A stretch of DNA of 64,000 nucleotides, taken from contig CAWCPZ010000009.1 of the NCBI GenBank assembly GCA_963797635.1, positions 124,001-188,000 on the forward strand, given 5' to 3'. Below, in pieces: positions 1 to 8,682 of the stretch. The stretch comes from JAOUEA01 sp963797635. GTDB lineage: Bacteria > Actinomycetota > UBA4738 > HRBIN12. The translations under genes were made by a program, and so were the position numbers. The notes under the pieces were generated by a model, which was given only the letters and a program-made list of their open reading frames with translations, ran no database searches and was not told the origin of the DNA. Numbering within the stretch: position 1 is the stretch's first letter; every line of letters starts with the position of its first letter.

Positions 1-178
1 CCCCGCCGTCCACCGGCATCCGGCGACACGGCAGACCGAGCTCGGCGCACCGGCGTTCCAGGTGGTCGACCACGGCGTGCTCCTCGCCCGAGACCGAGGA
101 GATCTCGACGAGTTCCACGAGGTCGCGCTGCACGGACGCCGCGAGGTCGTCCACGTGCCCGGTGGACACGGACGTCAC
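1..178 (-). CDS. M20-family metallopeptidase, N-terminal fragment
   Basis: Only the first 59 codons lie in the window; the gene runs off the left edge. From the GTG at 178 the translation contains LVEISSVSGEEHAVVDHLE, the N-terminal signature of M20/M25/M40 zinc amidohydrolases (ArgE, DapE, CPG2 type): a short helix, a 'SxSGEE' turn, then a helix. The GTG overlaps the TGA of the upstream aminotransferase (GTGA, 4 bp), so the two are probably translationally coupled. An amino-acid deacylase or dipeptidase next to an aminotransferase fits amino-acid catabolism or salvage. The zinc ligands are outside the window, so the substrate is unknown. Confidence 0.7.
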   Translation of the reverse strand, partial: MTSVSTGHVDDLAASVQRDLVELVEISSVSGEEHAVVDHLERRCAELGLPCRRMPVDGG

Positions 179-1530
179 GCCACGACCGCTTCGGCGATCG
201 CCTCGTCGAGGATGGCCATCGCGGTGCCCATGACCTCGACGGGCATCGTGAGCGAGGGCTGCAGGTTGAGCGAGGTCGTGGACGGGTCCACCAGCAGGCC
301 ACGGCGCAGGCATCCCCACGCCACGCGCTCCTGCAGGTCGAGGTCGCGCTCCTTCGTCGCCCGGTCCTTCACGAACTCCACGGCCAGGAAGCATCCGACC
401 GCGCGGACGTCACCGATGGCCGGATAGCGATCCATCAGCCCTTCGAGCGCCTGCAGGCCCGCGGCCTCCAACACCCGGACGTTCTCCAGCACCGGCTCGC
501 GTTCGAACACGTCGAGGGTCTCGAGCGCCGCGGCGCAGGCGGCCGGCAGCCACGACCACGTGGAGCCCGTGGAGACGTCGTCGAAGTCCATCGAGCGCTC
601 GGTGCCGAGCACCGCGCCGATCGGCATCACGCCGCCACCCATCGACTTGCCCAACGCCATGAGGTCGGGCTCCACGCCCCAGCGTTCCACCGCGAACATG
701 TGGCCCGTGCGACCGAATCCCGTCTTCACCTCATCGGCGCACAACAGGAAGTCGAACTCGCGGCACAGATCGGTGAGCGCCGACCAGAACCCGTCCGGCG
801 GCGCCACGCACCCCCCGGAACCCATGACGGGTTCGATCACGAACCCGGCCACCTCCCGAGGATCGACGGCGTGGTGCAGCACATGGTCGCGCAGGTAGTC
901 GATCGTGCCGTCACCCGTGCCGCCCGCGCGCGCCGTGAACGGCGTGCGGTACGGGTTCGGGTAGGGCACGTGCACGAACCCGGGCATCAACGCGCGATAC
1001 CCGAACGACAGGTCGCTCGACTCGGCGCCGATCGCGCCGGCGGTCCCCGCCTCCCCGTGGTAGCCGCCCATGAACCCGATCACGATCGGGCGGCCGGTCG
1101 TGCGGCGCATGAACCGCACCGAGGTCTCGACGGCCTCCGTGCCGTTCAGCGCGATGTCGACACGGCTGAGCGCCCCGGGCGCGATGGCCACGAGACGCTC
1201 AGCCAAGGGCAGCACGTACTCGTTCGAGTAGAAGTGCGTGTCCTCGTTGCCGTAGCGACGCAGCGCGTCGACCGCTGCGTCCGTGATGTCAGCGCGAGCG
1301 GCCCCCGCGGGCACCGAGGCCATCGCGCTGATGAAATCGAGGTAGACGTTGCCGTCGACGTCCTCGATCTCATGGCCCGACTTGCGGCAGATGACGAACG
1401 GTCCGACCTCGTCGGCCAGCCCGCGGTACAGGACCGCGGACTGGCGCTCGAGGATGGCACGCGTCTTCGGACCGGGCGGCGTGGTGACGATCTTCGGCAC
1501 CGCGCCGTTCGATCCATCGTCACGACTCAC
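175..1530 (-). CDS. Class III PLP-dependent aminotransferase
   Basis: A 451-aa fold-type I aminotransferase of the acetylornithine/GABA/ornithine group. Visible signatures are LNGTEAVETSVRF (cofactor pocket), FIEPVMGSGG, the aspartate-containing LLCADEVKTGFGRTG, and ALGKSMGGG, which holds the Schiff-base lysine. Length is typical. It starts at a GTG (1528-1530) that overlaps the TGA of the upstream DUF839 gene by 4 bp, and its own TGA overlaps the GTG of an M20 peptidase, so three genes form one tightly coupled minus-strand run. The family transfers an amino group to 2-oxoglutarate or pyruvate; the exact amine donor (GABA, ornithine, beta-alanine, an N-acyl diamine) cannot be read from sequence. 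Confidence 0.85.
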   Translation of the reverse strand: MSRDDGSNGAVPKIVTTPPGPKTRAILERQSAVLYRGLADEVGPFVICRKSGHEIEDVDGNVYLDFISAMASVPAGAARADITDAAVDALRRYGNEDTHFYSNEYVLPLAERLVAIAPGALSRVDIALNGTEAVETSVRFMRRTTGRPIVIGFMGGYHGEAGTAGAIGAESSDLSFGYRALMPGFVHVPYPNPYRTPFTARAGGTGDGTIDYLRDHVLHHAVDPREVAGFVIEPVMGSGGCVAPPDGFWSALTDLCREFDFLLCADEVKTGFGRTGHMFAVERWGVEPDLMALGKSMGGGVMPIGAVLGTERSMDFDDVSTGSTWSWLPAACAAALETLDVFEREPVLENVRVLEAAGLQALEGLMDRYPAIGDVRAVGCFLAVEFVKDRATKERDLDLQERVAWGCLRRGLLVDPSTTSLNLQPSLTMPVEVMGTAMAILDEAIAEAVVA

Positions 1531-3020
1531 AGGCCGAGGCTAGCCCAGTCCCCGGTGATGGCACAGGTGATGCCGGGAACCTGGATGTTGACGAACAACC
1601 ACTCGCCGTCCGGCGAGAACGTCGGACCGGCGAACTCCGAGAAGCCGGTGCCGTCGCCTGCCGAAGGCCCGTCGTCGGGAACCGTCGGGTCGTAGACCTT
1701 GCCCGAGGCCTCGATGTAGTGACGCTGCACCGCAACCAGGTTCTCGGCGATCGGGAACATCGTGCCGTTGGGCAGCAGACCTCGCACGAAGTTGCTCTTG
1801 AGGTTGCCGTCCTCGGCGATCACGATCGCGCCCCCGGGGCTGGTCGTCATGTTGTCCGGGCCATCGAGCGTCTGACGCCCGCCTGACTCGAACAGGAGCA
1901 CGAGTTCGCCCTGTTCGTTCAGCTCACCGATGTTGGTCGTCGGCGTGTACTGCCAGACCTGGCCGAGGCCCTTGTCACCGCCGTCGGACGATCCGAACAC
2001 GACACCGCCGTCACGGTAGGTGCAACCCTCGCCGCCCAGGAACTTGGCGCCGCCCTTCGAACGACCCTCGTGGAAGACCGCCGAGGCGTTGTCCTCGGCG
2101 TCGGAGGGGTCGGGGGTGTTGATGTTGACCCAGTTGCAGACGAGCACGGCCCCCACCGTCTGGCCGACGATGGTGTTGTACTTCGGCTGGCCCTTCACGC
2201 GAAGCATCTGGAGCTGACCCGACGTGAGGTCGCCGGAGGTCTCCGGCACGAAGCGGTAGAACCCGTCGGGGCCTTCGTCCTCGGTCATGTACACGACCCC
2301 GGTGTCCGGGTCGACCGCACCGGCTTCATGCAGGAACCGGCCGAGCTTCTTGTAGGGCTTGGTCAGCACCGACTCATCGGCCAGCGGATCGACCTCGAAC
2401 ACGTAGCCGTGCGGCTTCTTGTAGCCGGCGTCGACGCCGATCGTGGTCTCCTCGCAGGTGATCCACGTTCCCCACGGGGTCGGCATGCCGGCGCAGTTCG
2501 TGTCGGTGCCGTTCAGGCTGATCCACGATCCGAGGTACTCGGCGGTCGTGGCGTCGACCTCGATCGTGGTGGTGCCGCCGGGGGCACGCTTGTCCCACGC
2601 GGTGGCCGGGTCGCCGATCACGGTGCCCGGCGGGATGTCGTTGCCCTCGCCGAGCTCGTGGTTGCGCACGATGCGGAGCTTGCCGCCGCCCACGTCGAAC
2701 GCCGCCATGCCGTCGTGGATCGGCGGCGTGATGAACCCGTCGCTCATCGCGGAACCGAACGCGCCGAACGTGTGATAGCTGAACCCCGGCGGCAGCGCGA
2801 GTTCAGGGCCGGCCTGCACGAGGCCCGAACCCCTGGGCGTCGCCGTCCGGGTGCTGCGCTTCAGCATCGCGGCGCCGGCCGCGAGGTCGCTCGTCATCAA
2901 CACCGAGCTCGCCATCGCGGTGCCCAGCACGCCGGCCCTGATGAAGCTCCGGCGATCGACCTGCCCTCGCCTGCCCTGCCCGTCTGCATAGACGTCCAGT
3001 TCGTCCTGGCGATCCGTCAC
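1527..3020 (-). CDS. TAT-exported PhoX-like protein (DUF839)
   Basis: About 497 aa when started at the GTG at 3018-3020, which is preceded by a strong purine-rich ribosome site (AGGGGGG). An open frame continues upstream but has no homologous character. The N-terminus holds a twin-arginine motif (DRRSFIRAGVLG) followed by a hydrophobic stretch and Ala-rich cleavage region, so the protein is exported folded. The body has PhoX/DUF839 propeller hallmarks: IVRNHELGEG, WITCEETTIG, GRFLHEAGAVD, VYMTEDEG, FLGGEGCTYRDGG, and FAGPTFSPDGEWLFVNIQVPG. PhoX enzymes are Ca/Fe-dependent alkaline phosphatases, but many DUF839 members are uncharacterised. It is first in a coupled run with an aminotransferase and an M20 peptidase, a context that does not itself suggest phosphate scavenging. 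Confidence 0.85.
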   Translation of the reverse strand: MTDRQDELDVYADGQGRRGQVDRRSFIRAGVLGTAMASSVLMTSDLAAGAAMLKRSTRTATPRGSGLVQAGPELALPPGFSYHTFGAFGSAMSDGFITPPIHDGMAAFDVGGGKLRIVRNHELGEGNDIPPGTVIGDPATAWDKRAPGGTTTIEVDATTAEYLGSWISLNGTDTNCAGMPTPWGTWITCEETTIGVDAGYKKPHGYVFEVDPLADESVLTKPYKKLGRFLHEAGAVDPDTGVVYMTEDEGPDGFYRFVPETSGDLTSGQLQMLRVKGQPKYNTIVGQTVGAVLVCNWVNINTPDPSDAEDNASAVFHEGRSKGGAKFLGGEGCTYRDGGVVFGSSDGGDKGLGQVWQYTPTTNIGELNEQGELVLLFESGGRQTLDGPDNMTTSPGGAIVIAEDGNLKSNFVRGLLPNGTMFPIAENLVAVQRHYIEASGKVYDPTVPDDGPSAGDGTGFSEFAGPTFSPDGEWLFVNIQVPGITCAITGDWASLGL

Positions 3021-3153
3021 GTGCCACCCCCCTGGTCGGGGAGCCACCCCGCGACCGTCCAGTGCGAAGGGCTCCATGTGAACTGTCGACAATCTACGAA
3101 AGAGCGGGCAGGCGGTCAAGCCACGTACGATGGCGACGACGGGAAGGAGCGCG

Positions 3154-3675
3154 GTGACCGACCAAGCAGATGAACGAGCCCTGCTCTTAGGGATGCCGCT
3201 GGTGCACCTTCGCTCGGCCGCCGAGACCTGCGAGCGACACGACCGCGTGGTGCTCCCTGCCGGCGGACCCGGCGACCTGGATCGAACGGCGCCCGGGGCG
3301 ACGGTCCTGCTCATGGCGTCGGATGCCGGTGAGGACGAGGTGTCCGCCGCCACGTGGGCGGCCCGGTTCGTCGGCCGCGTGCACTACGAACCCGGCGATC
3401 CACTCCCCACGATGCTGCCGGCCACGTGGGTCGAGACCCGCGAGGCCGATGCGCTCGCGATGCCGGACGAACCCGCAGAGGTGAACGAGGACGACGAGGA
3501 CGAGGACGAGGACGAGGAGGATCGCCTCGGTCCGCAGTCGTTCCTCGTCGTCGAGGAACTCCGCGAGCTCCCCATGCAGGAGTGGGTCTTCACCAACGAA
3601 CTCGTCGGCAAGCAGCACCGAGGGGGACGAACGTTCTTCCCGCGGGTTCCCACCCTCGTCCGGCCTCCCGCCTGA
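3154..3675 (+). CDS. Hypothetical acidic protein
   Basis: 173 aa from the GTG at 3154, chosen because GGAAGGAG sits at 3142-3149; an ATG at 3130 is in frame but has no such site. I do not recognise a family. The N-terminal half is a mixed alpha/beta stretch (GATVLLMASDAGEDEV, TWAARFVGRVHYEPGD), the middle is a run of about 15 Asp/Glu residues (about 110-125), and the C-terminus is LVVEELRELPMQEW followed by a basic tail. There is no signal peptide or membrane helix. It is divergent from the DUF839 gene and precedes efeO, separated by a promoter, so it is probably monocistronic. Confidence 0.55.
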   Translation: MTDQADERALLLGMPLVHLRSAAETCERHDRVVLPAGGPGDLDRTAPGATVLLMASDAGEDEVSAATWAARFVGRVHYEPGDPLPTMLPATWVETREADALAMPDEPAEVNEDDEDEDEDEEDRLGPQSFLVVEELRELPMQEWVFTNELVGKQHRGGRTFFPRVPTLVRPPA

Positions 3676-3739
3676 CCGTCGATCACGCTCGCTCGGCGAC
3701 CTGTCTGCACAGTGGATCCTGGCTTCGCCGTGGTCTGGG

Positions 3740-3770
3740 TTGACAGTGAATCCGACCTCTGCGATAGGAT
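3740..3770 (+). promoter_or_regulatory. Candidate sigma-A promoter for efeO-efeB
   Basis: A perfect TTGACA (-35) lies at 3740-3745. A -10-like element follows, read either as GATAGG (17-bp spacer) or TAGGAT at 3765-3770 (19-bp spacer). It is about 65 bp upstream of the preferred efeO start. A degenerate TTAGGCAGACCGAA at 3801-3814 lies in the leader and faintly resembles an IdeR/DtxR iron box, which would suit an iron-uptake operon, but the match is weak. Confidence 0.5.
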
Positions 3771-3832
3771 TCGCCCGTTCAGATGGGTGGACAACCACTG
3801 TTAGGCAGACCGAACACATGGGGGGCGACGAC

Positions 3833-4981
3833 GTGGCGATGGTGAAGCGAGGACGGTTCCGCGTTCCGGCGGCGATGGCCGTGGCAGGGGCGCTGATCCT
3901 GTCGGCCTGCGGATCGAACGACGACCCGCAGGCGGGTGAGGGCGAGAACGCCGACGAACAGATCCAGGTGGTGGCGGTGCAGCTCACCGACCAGGGGTGT
4001 TCCCCCACCACCGCGGAGGCCGCTGCCGGACCCACCACCTTCGAAGCCACGACCGATCGCACCGACGAACCCGAGCTCGAGATCCTGGACGGCGATCTCC
4101 TCCTGGGCGAGGTCGCGAACCTCGCGCCCGGACTCACGGGCACCTTCAGCCTCACGCTCGAACCGGGCGAGTATCAGATGCGGTGCGGGCGCCACAGCGA
4201 TCCGGTCACCGGCACGCTCACCGTGACGGGCGGTGTCGGCGCCGACACCTCCGAAGCCGGCGACGCCGCCGTCGAGACCTACCGGACGTTCGCGCTCGGA
4301 CAGACGAAGATCCTGATCGCGCGCACGCAGGAGTTCGCCGACGCGGTCCTGGCCGGCGACATCGCCGAGGCCAAGGACCTGTTCGCCTACGCGCGCGAGC
4401 CCTACGAGCGCATCGAGCCCATCGCGGAAGCGTTCGGCGACCTCGACCCCGCGATCGACGCCCGCGAGGGCGACGTCCCCGAGGCGAAGTGGACCGGCTT
4501 CCATCGGATCGAGAAGGCGCTCTGGGTCGACGAGGACCTCACGGGCATGGCTCCCGTCGCGAAGAAGCTCGTGGCCGACGTGCGCCTGTTGCAGGAACTC
4601 ACCCGCCAGGTCGACCTCGAACCCGCCCAGGTCGCGAACGGCGCCAGCGAACTGTTGGGCGAGGTCGCCAACTCCAAGATCACCGGCGAAGAAGACCGGT
4701 ACTCGCACACCGACCTGTGGGACTTCGAGGCGAACGTCGAAGGCTCGAAGGCCGCCTTCGACGCCGTGAAGCCGTTGATCCCGGCCGACCAGGCAGCGCT
4801 CGTCGCCGAGATCGAGGCGGGCTTCGTCGACGCGGTGGCCGTCCTCGACCCCTATCGGAAGGGTGACGGCTTCGTCCTGTACACCGACCTGACCGAGCAG
4901 GACACCACCACGCTGGCGCAGACGATCGACACGCTGGCCGAGCCGTTGTCGCAGGTGGCGGCCATCGTCGTGGCACCATGA
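3833..4981 (+). CDS. efeO: EfeO: cupredoxin plus imelysin (M75) iron-binding lipoprotein
   Basis: About 382 aa. I prefer the GTG at 3833, with a G-rich site at 3819-3826; an ATG at 3839 and one at 3818 are alternatives. The N-terminus is a lipoprotein signal with lipobox LSAC (Cys about residue 26). A cupredoxin-like domain follows (about 42-135; GEYQMRCGRHSD carries potential metal ligands), then an imelysin/M75 domain with the hallmark HxxE in GFHRIEKALW (His about residue 224). EfeO delivers extracytoplasmic iron in the EfeUOB system. The stop overlaps the efeB start (ATGA). The membrane permease EfeU is not in this window. Confidence 0.88.
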   Translation: MAMVKRGRFRVPAAMAVAGALILSACGSNDDPQAGEGENADEQIQVVAVQLTDQGCSPTTAEAAAGPTTFEATTDRTDEPELEILDGDLLLGEVANLAPGLTGTFSLTLEPGEYQMRCGRHSDPVTGTLTVTGGVGADTSEAGDAAVETYRTFALGQTKILIARTQEFADAVLAGDIAEAKDLFAYAREPYERIEPIAEAFGDLDPAIDAREGDVPEAKWTGFHRIEKALWVDEDLTGMAPVAKKLVADVRLLQELTRQVDLEPAQVANGASELLGEVANSKITGEEDRYSHTDLWDFEANVEGSKAAFDAVKPLIPADQAALVAEIEAGFVDAVAVLDPYRKGDGFVLYTDLTEQDTTTLAQTIDTLAEPLSQVAAIVVAP

Positions 4982-6279
4982 CCGACGAGAACGACCGGGC
5001 AGCCGCCCAGAGCGGTGACCCGCACGACCCCGCCGCGATCTCCCGGCGCCGGTTCCTGAGCACCGTCGGGGCCGGCGTCGGGGCGGCGGCTACGATCGGC
5101 GGCCTCAGCGGCTACGCACTCGCGTCCGAACGCGAGGCGACCGCCACCGCGCCGATCACGACGACCGTCCCGTTCTTCGGGCCGCATCAGGCGGGCGTGA
5201 CGACGCCGGCGCAGGCGCACATGGCGTTCGTGTCGTTCGACGTGATGCCCACGGCCGATCGAGGCGAGGTCGAAGCGCTGCTCGCCACCTGGACCGCCGC
5301 GGCAGCCGCGATGTGTGCGGGCGAACCCGTCGGCACCACCGACGAAGGGGCACGGCTCGCGCCGCCCGAGGACACGGGCGAGGCGGTGGGCCTGCCCGCC
5401 GCGGCGCTCACCGTCACGTTCGGGATGGGACCGTCGCTGTTCACGGGCGAGCTGGGCCGGCGGCTCGGGCTCCAGGACCGCCGGCCGGGATCGTTGATCG
5501 ACCTGCCCCCGTTCCCGGGGGACGTCCTCGACCCGCGCCGCAGCGACGGCGACCTCGGCATCCAGGTGTGCGCCGAGGACCCGCAGGTCGTGATCCATGC
5601 GGTGCGGAACCTGGTGCGGATCGGACGCGGCACCGTGCTCGCGCGCTGGATCCAGCAGGGCTTCATCCCGGCGACGCACGACGAGACGCCGCGCAACCTC
5701 ATGGGGTTCAAGGACGGGACGAACAACCCCGACATCGCGAGCGATGCGGCGATGGACGCCGCGGTGTGGGTGCCGCAGGAGGAACGACAGGCATGGATGC
5801 GCGGCGGCACCTATCTGGTGTTCCGACGCATCAGGATCCTCGTCGAGTTCTGGGATCGCACGATCCTGGACGAGCAGGAACGCACGATCGGCCGGCACAA
5901 GGGCAGCGGCGCGCCGATGGGCGCGGCCGCGGAGTTCGACCCGCTGCCCCTCGAGGCGAAGGACGCCGACGGCGAGCCGGCGATCCCCATCGATGCCCAC
6001 GTCCGCCTCGCGGCGCCGGCGATGAATCGCGGCGCGACCATGCTGCGGCGCGGGTACTCCTTCGCCGACGGCCTCGACCCGGTCACCGGCGAGATCGATG
6101 CCGGGCTGTTGTTCCTGGCCTTCCAGCAGCACCCCGAGACCCAGTTCGTTCGCGTGCAGAACGCCCTGGCCGGGGTCGACGCGCTGAACGAGTACATCAA
6201 GCACGTCGGGAGCGCGATCTTCGCGGTGCCGGGCGGGATCGCTCCGGGCGCGTCGGTGGGCGACGCGCTGTTCGCCTGA
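4978..6279 (+). CDS. efeB: EfeB: TAT-exported Dyp-type haem peroxidase/deferrochelatase
   Basis: 433 aa beginning at the ATG that overlaps the efeO TGA by 4 bp. The N-terminus has a twin-arginine signal (SRRRFLSTVGAG). The catalytic body shows the Dyp GxxDG motif in GFKDGTNNP, the haem-proximal region (RRIRILVEFWDR), and the conserved C-terminal LFLAFQQHPETQFVRVQ. EfeB is proposed to oxidise Fe(II) or extract iron from haem on the outer face of the membrane and pass it to EfeO/EfeU. Length and order (O before B, coupled) match actinobacterial efe operons, apart from the missing efeU. Confidence 0.9.
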   Translation: MTDENDRAAAQSGDPHDPAAISRRRFLSTVGAGVGAAATIGGLSGYALASEREATATAPITTTVPFFGPHQAGVTTPAQAHMAFVSFDVMPTADRGEVEALLATWTAAAAAMCAGEPVGTTDEGARLAPPEDTGEAVGLPAAALTVTFGMGPSLFTGELGRRLGLQDRRPGSLIDLPPFPGDVLDPRRSDGDLGIQVCAEDPQVVIHAVRNLVRIGRGTVLARWIQQGFIPATHDETPRNLMGFKDGTNNPDIASDAAMDAAVWVPQEERQAWMRGGTYLVFRRIRILVEFWDRTILDEQERTIGRHKGSGAPMGAAAEFDPLPLEAKDADGEPAIPIDAHVRLAAPAMNRGATMLRRGYSFADGLDPVTGEIDAGLLFLAFQQHPETQFVRVQNALAGVDALNEYIKHVGSAIFAVPGGIAPGASVGDALFA

Positions 6280-6336
6280 AGGCTCAGCGCTGAACGGACG
6301 ACGGGACGGTCGCGACTCGCCCGCTACGATGCCTCG

Positions 6337-6940
6337 ATGCCTACCTACGCCGCGCTGCTTCGTGGGATCAACGTCGGCGGCAAGAGCCTGATCCGCATGG
6401 CCGACCTCAGGGCATGCCTCGAGGAGGGCGGGTTCGACGACGTCGCCACCTACATCGCGAGTGGCAACGTCGTGTTCGGCTCCACGGAACGCAGCGCGGC
6501 TGCGCTCACCCGGCGCATCGAGCGGATGCTGGCCGACCGCTTCGAGCTGGACGTGGCGGTGTGCTGCGCACGTTCGGCGGATCGAACGGATGCTGGCCGA
6601 CCGCTTCGAGCTGGACGTGCCCGTCGTGCTGCGCACGCGCGCACAGATGCGATCGGTGGTCGAGAACGCGCCGACTGACTTCGGCACCGACCCGAGCCGC
6701 TACCGCTCCGACGTGATCTTCCTCAAGTCGCCGCTGACGCCCGCGAAGGCGATGGAGGTCGTTCGCACCCGCGACGGCGTGGATCAGGCGTGGCGCGGCC
6801 GCGGGGTCCTGTACTTCTCGCGGCTCACCAGCCGGGCGACACAGAGCCGCATGAGCTCGATCGTCGGCACACCCGCCTACCAGCTGATGACGATCCGGAG
6901 CTGGAAGACCACGACGACCTTCGCTGAGATGCTCGGCTGA
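6337..6940 (+). pseudogene. DUF1697 protein broken by an internal tandem duplication
   Basis: The N-terminal part (from ATG 6337) reads MPTYAALLRGINVGGKSLI, the diagnostic start of DUF1697 proteins, through ATYIASGNVVF. The C-terminal part reads on in another frame: DVIFLKSPLTPAKAMEVV, GRGVLYFSRLTSRATQSRM, ending FAEMLG at 6940. Between them a stretch encoding RIERMLADRFELDV occurs twice, 64 bp apart, which shifts the frame. Removing one copy restores a normal protein of about 180 aa. DUF1697 proteins are small cytoplasmic alpha/beta proteins of unknown function. The gene is either interrupted in nature or an assembly artefact; see the separate repeat entry. Confidence 0.75.
6511..6639 (+). 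repeat. Imperfect 64/65-bp tandem duplication inside the DUF1697 gene
   Basis: Copy one spans 6511-6574 and copy two about 6575-6639. They share CGGATGCTGGCCGACCGC and the following TTCGAGCTGGACGTG exactly. They differ by a few substitutions (GAG/GAA, GCG/CCC) and a single-base length change. The copies look like two near-synonymous alleles of one coding segment placed end to end, which suggests merged strain variants in an assembly rather than a recent identical duplication. Confidence 0.8.
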
Positions 6941-6998
6941 GACCGTGGCCCGGAACGCCTCGCCGCTCCGCTGAGACGGATGGCGGTATCAGCAGACG

Positions 6999-8615
6999 TC
7001 AGCGGCCGGCACCGCTGCGTCCACGCTTGCCGGCGTCCTTCAAGACCTCGCGGACGGCGTTGCGACCGTTCGCGCCGGTGACACCGCCGCCGGGATGCGT
7101 GCCGGCGCCGCACAGGTACAGGCCGCGGATCGGCGTTCGGTAATCGGCCCATCCGCGCACCGGGCGCAGGAACAGCAACTGGTCGGGCGACATGTCGCCG
7201 TGCAGCGCGTGGCCGCCGGTGAGGCCCATGAGCCGTTCCATGTCGAGCGGCGTCACCACCTGCCGGTGTTCGATCAGGTCGGGCAGCTTGGGGAAGTGCT
7301 CGGACATCTGGGCGATCGCGCGATCGGCCCGCGCTTCCTTGATGTCGTCCCACCGCTCATCGCGCAGGTGGTAGGGCTGGGAGTTCACGTCGATCGTCAT
7401 GATGTGCTTGCCCTCGGGTGCGAGCGAAGGGTCGTGCACCGTGGGGAAGCACACCTCGATGTGCGCGGGGTCGGCGGGGATCCCCTGCACGGCCTGCGCC
7501 TGCTGGAAGTCCATGTCGGCGATGAACGGGTTCATCTCCATGATCCCGGTGTGATACGGCTGCACGCCGCCCTCGGGAAGGCCGCGCACGTACGGGAGTT
7601 CGCTGACGGCGAGGTTGATCTTGATGCTGGTGCCCATGCAGCGGTAGGCCTCGATCCGGGCGACGAACTCGGCGGGCAGCTCGGCGCGATCGCACAGCGA
7701 CAGGAACGTGCGCTTGGGGTCGGCGTTCGACAGTACGCGGGCCGCGCGGAGTTCCTCGCCGTCGCCGAGCCGTACGCCCACCGCGCGACCGCCGCGGGTG
7801 AGGATCTGATCGACCTCGGCGTCGCACCGGATCTCGCACCCCACCTCGCGAGCGGCATCGGCCATCGTCGCCGTGAGCACGCCCATGCCGCCCCGCACGA
7901 ACCCCCATTGGCGGACGCCGCCGTCGGCCTCCTCGCTCGCGTGGTCGTGCAGCAGCACGAACGCGGTGCCCGGGGTGGACGGACCGGCGACGCTGTCGTT
8001 GATCGCGTGCCAGCCCATCGCAGCTTTCACGTGGTCGTCGGTGAAACGCTCGGACAGGAGTTGGTTCGCCGAGGTCGAGAACAGGAACGCGAGGTCGGTG
8101 AGGTGCTTGCGCTGCTTGAACCCGATCCGCCCCCACTTCGCGAGCTCCAACAGATCGTGCAGGGATCGGATCCTCGGGTCGGGCGCCGTCCAGTTGAAGG
8201 CGGGCAGCACCCCCTGGACCAGTTCGGAGAGGTGGTCCTCGAACACCGGGAGGGCCCGGGCGTCGGCCGCCGAGAATCGCTTCGTCTCCTCGATGTTGGC
8301 CGCCATGTCGTCGCCCAGGTAGTAGTGGGCGCCGTCGGGATAGAGGTTGAGGGTGGGCCCCGCGGCATCGACATGGATGCCGCGACGCTCGAGCTGCATG
8401 TCCTGCCAGATCGACTCGCGCAGCATCGAGAGCACGTAGGCGCCGGTGGAGGCGCGGAACCCGGGTGCGAACTCCTCGGTGTTGCAGGCGCCGCCCACGA
8501 AGGACCGGCGTTCCAGCACCACGGTCTTCATCCCGGCCCGGGCGAGGTAGTAGCCGGCGACCAGGCCGTTATGGCCCCCGCCGACGATGACGGCGTCGTA
8601 CGAACGGTCGCTCAC
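6999..8615 (-). CDS. PYROXD2/phytoene-desaturase-like FAD oxidoreductase
   Basis: 538 aa from a GTG start at 8613-8615. The N-terminus is a Rossmann FAD/NAD site (AVIVGGGHNGLVAGYYLARAG) followed by an acidic ribose-binding strand end (TVVLERR). Further family marks are FVGGACNTEEFAPGF, and near the C-terminus GLYLCGAGTHPGGGVTGANG, the second FAD-contact motif of phytoene-desaturase-like amine oxidases. Length agrees with the PYROXD2 group rather than with shorter CrtI enzymes, and there are no carotenoid genes nearby, so a role in carotenoid synthesis is not supported. It is soluble, with no signal peptide. Substrate unknown. Confidence 0.82.
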   Translation of the reverse strand: MSDRSYDAVIVGGGHNGLVAGYYLARAGMKTVVLERRSFVGGACNTEEFAPGFRASTGAYVLSMLRESIWQDMQLERRGIHVDAAGPTLNLYPDGAHYYLGDDMAANIEETKRFSAADARALPVFEDHLSELVQGVLPAFNWTAPDPRIRSLHDLLELAKWGRIGFKQRKHLTDLAFLFSTSANQLLSERFTDDHVKAAMGWHAINDSVAGPSTPGTAFVLLHDHASEEADGGVRQWGFVRGGMGVLTATMADAAREVGCEIRCDAEVDQILTRGGRAVGVRLGDGEELRAARVLSNADPKRTFLSLCDRAELPAEFVARIEAYRCMGTSIKINLAVSELPYVRGLPEGGVQPYHTGIMEMNPFIADMDFQQAQAVQGIPADPAHIEVCFPTVHDPSLAPEGKHIMTIDVNSQPYHLRDERWDDIKEARADRAIAQMSEHFPKLPDLIEHRQVVTPLDMERLMGLTGGHALHGDMSPDQLLFLRPVRGWADYRTPIRGLYLCGAGTHPGGGVTGANGRNAVREVLKDAGKRGRSGAGR

Positions 8616-8682
8616 GCGGCGGACTCTAGGCGGGGAGATTGTTGACTGTCAACCATCTGGACGTGCGGCGACCTCGGAAGGG

